A stretch of 64,000 bases of DNA from Spinacia oleracea (Eukaryota > Streptophyta > Magnoliopsida > Caryophyllales > Amaranthaceae). Location of the stretch: assembly GCF_020520425.1 (NCBI RefSeq), contig NC_079489.1, positions 17,446,001 through 17,510,000 on the forward strand, in the 5' to 3' direction. Both the position numbers and the translations under genes were made by a program. Within the stretch, counting starts at the first letter, position 1, and every line of letters starts with the position of its first letter. The notes beneath the pieces were generated by a model that did no database searches, had not been told where the DNA came from, and saw only the letters and a program-made list of their open reading frames with translations. Positions 61,027 through 64,000 of this stretch are shown here, one piece after another.

Positions 61027-62535
61027 CCATGGTGGTGCCGCCCTGGAATAGCGGTGTCTGAAGGAAATAATGCCCTTGGTCCAAGTATGCATTCTATGTT
61101 AAGTCTAATAAGTGCGGTTCAGTATTAATTAACAAGTTAATAATTCAGTGAGATCAAGTGAGCTGAATGGCTAGCTAGAGGCCGCTTCAGTTCAAGTGGA
61201 ATTAATGATATTAATCCACAACTTACTCTTGACTGAACCCGTAGGGTCACACAAATAGTACGTAAACGGATCAAGTATTTAATGGCATTAAATACTCCAT
61301 CTATGGATATTCGGAATCGACGGATCTTGGTTTCAGTGGGAGCTGAGATCGTCACAGGCAAGAAATGAATGCTCCAGAAACGATGATATTGCCGGAAACG
61401 GAAATATGGATCGTATCGGAAATATAAATATTATCCAAGTCGTAGATGTTGCCAGAAACGGAAACATGGTACGTATCGGAAAAATATTATCGGAAATGGA
61501 AATATTGCCGGAATCGGAAATATTGCCGGAAACGGAAATATTGTCAGAATCGGAAATATTGCCGGAATCGGAAAATAATTCCGGAAACGGAAATATTAAA
61601 TATTTGTTCGAAACGAAAATTAATTCCGGAATCGGAAATATTAAATATTGTTCGTATCGGAAATGAATTCCGGAATCGGGAAATTAATAGGAAGCGTATC
61701 GTACGAATTAGCATCGGACGAGGCCTGCCAGACGAAGGCCCAACACGAAGCCGGGCCATCGCCCAGCAAGCCAGCGCGCCACAACGCACCAGCCAAGGCT
61801 GCGCCAGGCCCACCGCAAGGCAGGCCCAGCGCGCGCCAAGGCTGCGGCAGCGTGTGGGCCTCGCAGTAATGGGCTGCGAGGTCGCGGGCTGCGCGCGCGC
61901 GCATGGCGCCCCTCGTGGGCTGCTGTGCGTGCGTGTGTGTTGGTGTGCTATACGAATCCTAAAGCTATCAGGTTTCGACTAATGATTAAATTCCTAAAAC
62001 TAAAAGGATGAATTAATTAAATAAGAATTCTATTAGGATTCTAGTTTAATTAATTCGTATCCTAATAGGATTACGATTCCCTTTCCATGCCTCTATAAAT
62101 AAAGGCCTAGGGTCATTATTTTGAATAGAGATTTCAAGTATTCAAAGTGATTTTTGAGAGCAAAAATTCAGTCATACAATTGCCTATATGTGCCGAAAAT
62201 TCTAAGTACCTTAAGGGCGGTCCTAGTTGGTCAAGCTTAAGGCGGATCCGGACGTGCTGTGGACTATCTACGGAGGGACGACACTTGGAGTCCTAAAGAC
62301 TTGTTCTTGTTCGGTTCGGGCGCAGCTAGGGAAGGCACGCCACAAAGTGTATGCATCTAAACTATGCTAAATGATTATGTGTAAATAATATGATTTCCTG
62401 GCTTTATGGTTTTTCCGCATGATTTATGAATTGTCATATGTATCATAACCTAACAGTGTCGGGCATGGTTCAACCGCCCTAGATCTGCGATTGAACCATG
62501 GTCGCCAACGCTTTTTCAAGGCGGCACCACCATGG
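61027..62535. repeat. Long GC-rich palindrome, copy 2, split by a solo LTR
   Basis: The left arm begins CCATGGTGGTGCCGCCCTGG at 61027; the right arm ends AAGGCGGCACCACCATGG at 62535. With the LTR and one GTGTC removed, the arms pair as in copy 1 (about 45 bp, loop near TAGATCTGCGA). Confidence 0.82.
61059..62455 (+). mobile_element. Solo LTR, 1.4 kb, inserted in a palindrome
   Basis: Starts TGAAGGAAATAATGCCC and ends TATCATAACCTAACA, flanked by perfect GTGTC duplications (61054-61058 and 62456-62460). The interior has an array of CGGAAATATT(G/A) and GGAATCGG units (61390-61680), a GC-rich segment (61720-61930), and a TATAAATA near 62094 that may be the LTR promoter. It resembles a copia-type LTR abundant in chenopods (from memory). 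Open frames inside are not genes. Confidence 0.88.
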
Positions 62536-62539
62536 TCGA

Positions 62540-64000
62540 GCGCTGGCGCGCGCAGTGAGCACTAGCTCGCGTGATGCCTTGCGATGGTGAGCAGCAGCGA
62601 TGCGACGCAGCGCATGGGCTGCGCGCACATGGCCAGCGATGGCTGTGTGCGTGTGGCCCATGGGCGTGCGTTGCGTGGGATTGTTGCGTTGCGATTAGAT
62701 CGTTTTGAAATTTTAATTTGAAATTTTCAGTTTACGTAATTTTAATTAATTTTAAAATTAATAATTTAAATTATTTTCTTGGATTTTAATTTTGAATATT
62801 GTAATTATAATAAATTTTATTTATTCTAATTATTTTACTAAAATTAAAATCATGAATTAATTTAAATACGACTGAAATTAAATTAAACTTTTTGGATTCA
62901 ATTATAAATTTATATGAGCTTTAAATTTTAATTAAATTTGTATGTTTCCGGTTAGACTAGAAATACATTTTTATGTTTAAAATTAGTAAAGCATATGAAT
63001 TTATTGGTTTAAGTGGGAGCCCTTTTTAGTCATAAACTCTTGATTAGGTCTACAAATCCTTAAGGTTAAAACAACTTGATTAGAATTAATAAGGACTGAA
63101 TAATTTGTAGATTATTGGTGCCCTTGATTAATTGCTGCAAATGTTTATGTGATGCATAATGTGTTTTACTAACCAGCTATGTGGGCCATTCACGATAATG
63201 AATGGGTGAATGGTATATATTGTATATGTACTGTTTTGCAGGTTATGAAGTAACTAGTATGGCCCAAATAGGATAGAAAATATGGTCTGCGTACCATTAA
63301 TTTGAATGTAATTGGTCTAAAGTACCAAAGTTGTTTTTCAATTCAAATATGGTCTGCGTACCATCAAATAGTTGTAATTAGTTTAATTATAGCTTATTCT
63401 ATTTGAAGAAAATGGTGCCTCCCACGGAGATTTTCAAGATGGACTTTGAAGTTAAAGCTTCAAGATGAAGTCAGGCCATACTAGATCACATTTATCTTAT
63501 GCATGCTTTAAGTTATTTATTGCTTTAAATATGTCTTAATTATGCATGAGATCGCGGCTTGATTATGTTGCATGATTAAGGATTTTAGTTCACTTAAAAT
63601 CTAACCAACATAGTAAGAGCCTTAAGTTCCAAACTTAAAAATTGAGTTAAAAGGTGCCATGCCAAAATATACACTTGCTTGGATATCCTTTACATCAATC
63701 TAGTAATAGTTTTCGCTCAGCGAGGTGTTACTTATTGGTCCTAAAGGGGCAAGGTACACAAATAATTGTGAGTACATGTTAGTTTTGGTGAAACTCAACG
63801 ATATAAGTAAGGAGTCCTTTTATGTCGTGGCAAAATCGATAGGTTTACCTAATAAGTTCTTAGACGTACCTATCAACCAAGAGTAGTTTCTAGACTATTA
63901 GCAAAAGGCTTTTGCTTACCTAAAATGTTTTAGAATTGAGTCGACAAACTGTGCTTAATTCTTCAATGGTTTTAGGGTCTTGGAATCATTTTATTCACAC
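62540..64000 (+). repeat. Probable non-coding retroelement sequence
   Basis: A GC-rich patch (62540-62690, many TGCGC/GCGATG phrases) is followed by AT-rich, non-coding sequence with a repeated phrase ATGGTCTGCGTACCAT (about 63280 and 63350). It has the look of the untranslated part of a large LTR element continuing beyond the window. No LTR boundary was located. Confidence 0.4.

Noticed and set aside
61406-61982. Frames with repeated glutamate- or arginine/lysine-rich units
   Set aside because: Readings of the CGGAAATATT array and GC-rich part of a solo LTR.

Overview
This is a plant nuclear window: AT-rich, with GT-AG introns, a single-copy ribosomal protein gene, a GRAS regulator and dense plant-type transposons (copia and other LTR elements, L1-type LINEs, Helitrons, CACTA, MULE, hAT, PIF/Harbinger and Stowaway-like MITEs). 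The repeat style suggests a Caryophyllales genome such as the spinach/beet/goosefoot group. That placement is inference from memory of the repeats, not a search.

Only three well supported host genes are visible, plus one small candidate. (1) 2725-4392, minus: cytosolic ribosomal protein eL38, three exons, the first coding exon being the ATG alone, with a telo-box and TGGGCT motifs upstream. (2) 16135-17505, minus: an intronless SHORT-ROOT-subfamily GRAS protein. (3) 49394-58572, minus: an ASCH-domain protein that I could rebuild as 11 phase-consistent coding exons (402 aa), with one GC-AG intron and a 2.8 kb last intron. (4) 51197-51433, plus: a 78-residue Cys/His-rich ORF lying antisense inside that last intron.

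The rest is mostly transposons, many with clear target-site duplications (TSDs). 4.9-9.3 kb holds Stowaway-like MITEs, a local tandem duplication, two inverted Helitrons and a MULE that hosts both a Tourist MITE and one of the Helitrons. 9.6-14.1 kb is an old minus-strand LTR split by a 2.9 kb plus-strand LTR of the same family, followed by a Helitron Rep/helicase pseudogene. 17.9-18.7 kb has two convergent miniature CACTA elements; two more copies lie at 28.0 and 39.3 kb. 23.2-33.6 kb has a second Helitron family, a 3.5 kb copia-like element and a very young 1.17 kb non-autonomous copia element with identical LTRs. 34.3-36.1 kb is a 1.85 kb MULE with a 9-bp TSD. 36.6-46.8 kb holds two head-to-head LINEs: a 5'-truncated minus copy and a full-length 7.2 kb plus copy with a 16-bp TSD and both ORFs in frame apart from stop codons. 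60.8-62.5 kb has two long palindromes, one split by a 1.4 kb solo LTR.

I see no operon, CRISPR array, rRNA or intact tRNA gene. No undescribed multi-gene system is evident. The most unusual items are the intron-nested antisense ORF, the young copia derivative, the stop-only decay of the full-length LINE, and the palindrome/solo-LTR structure.
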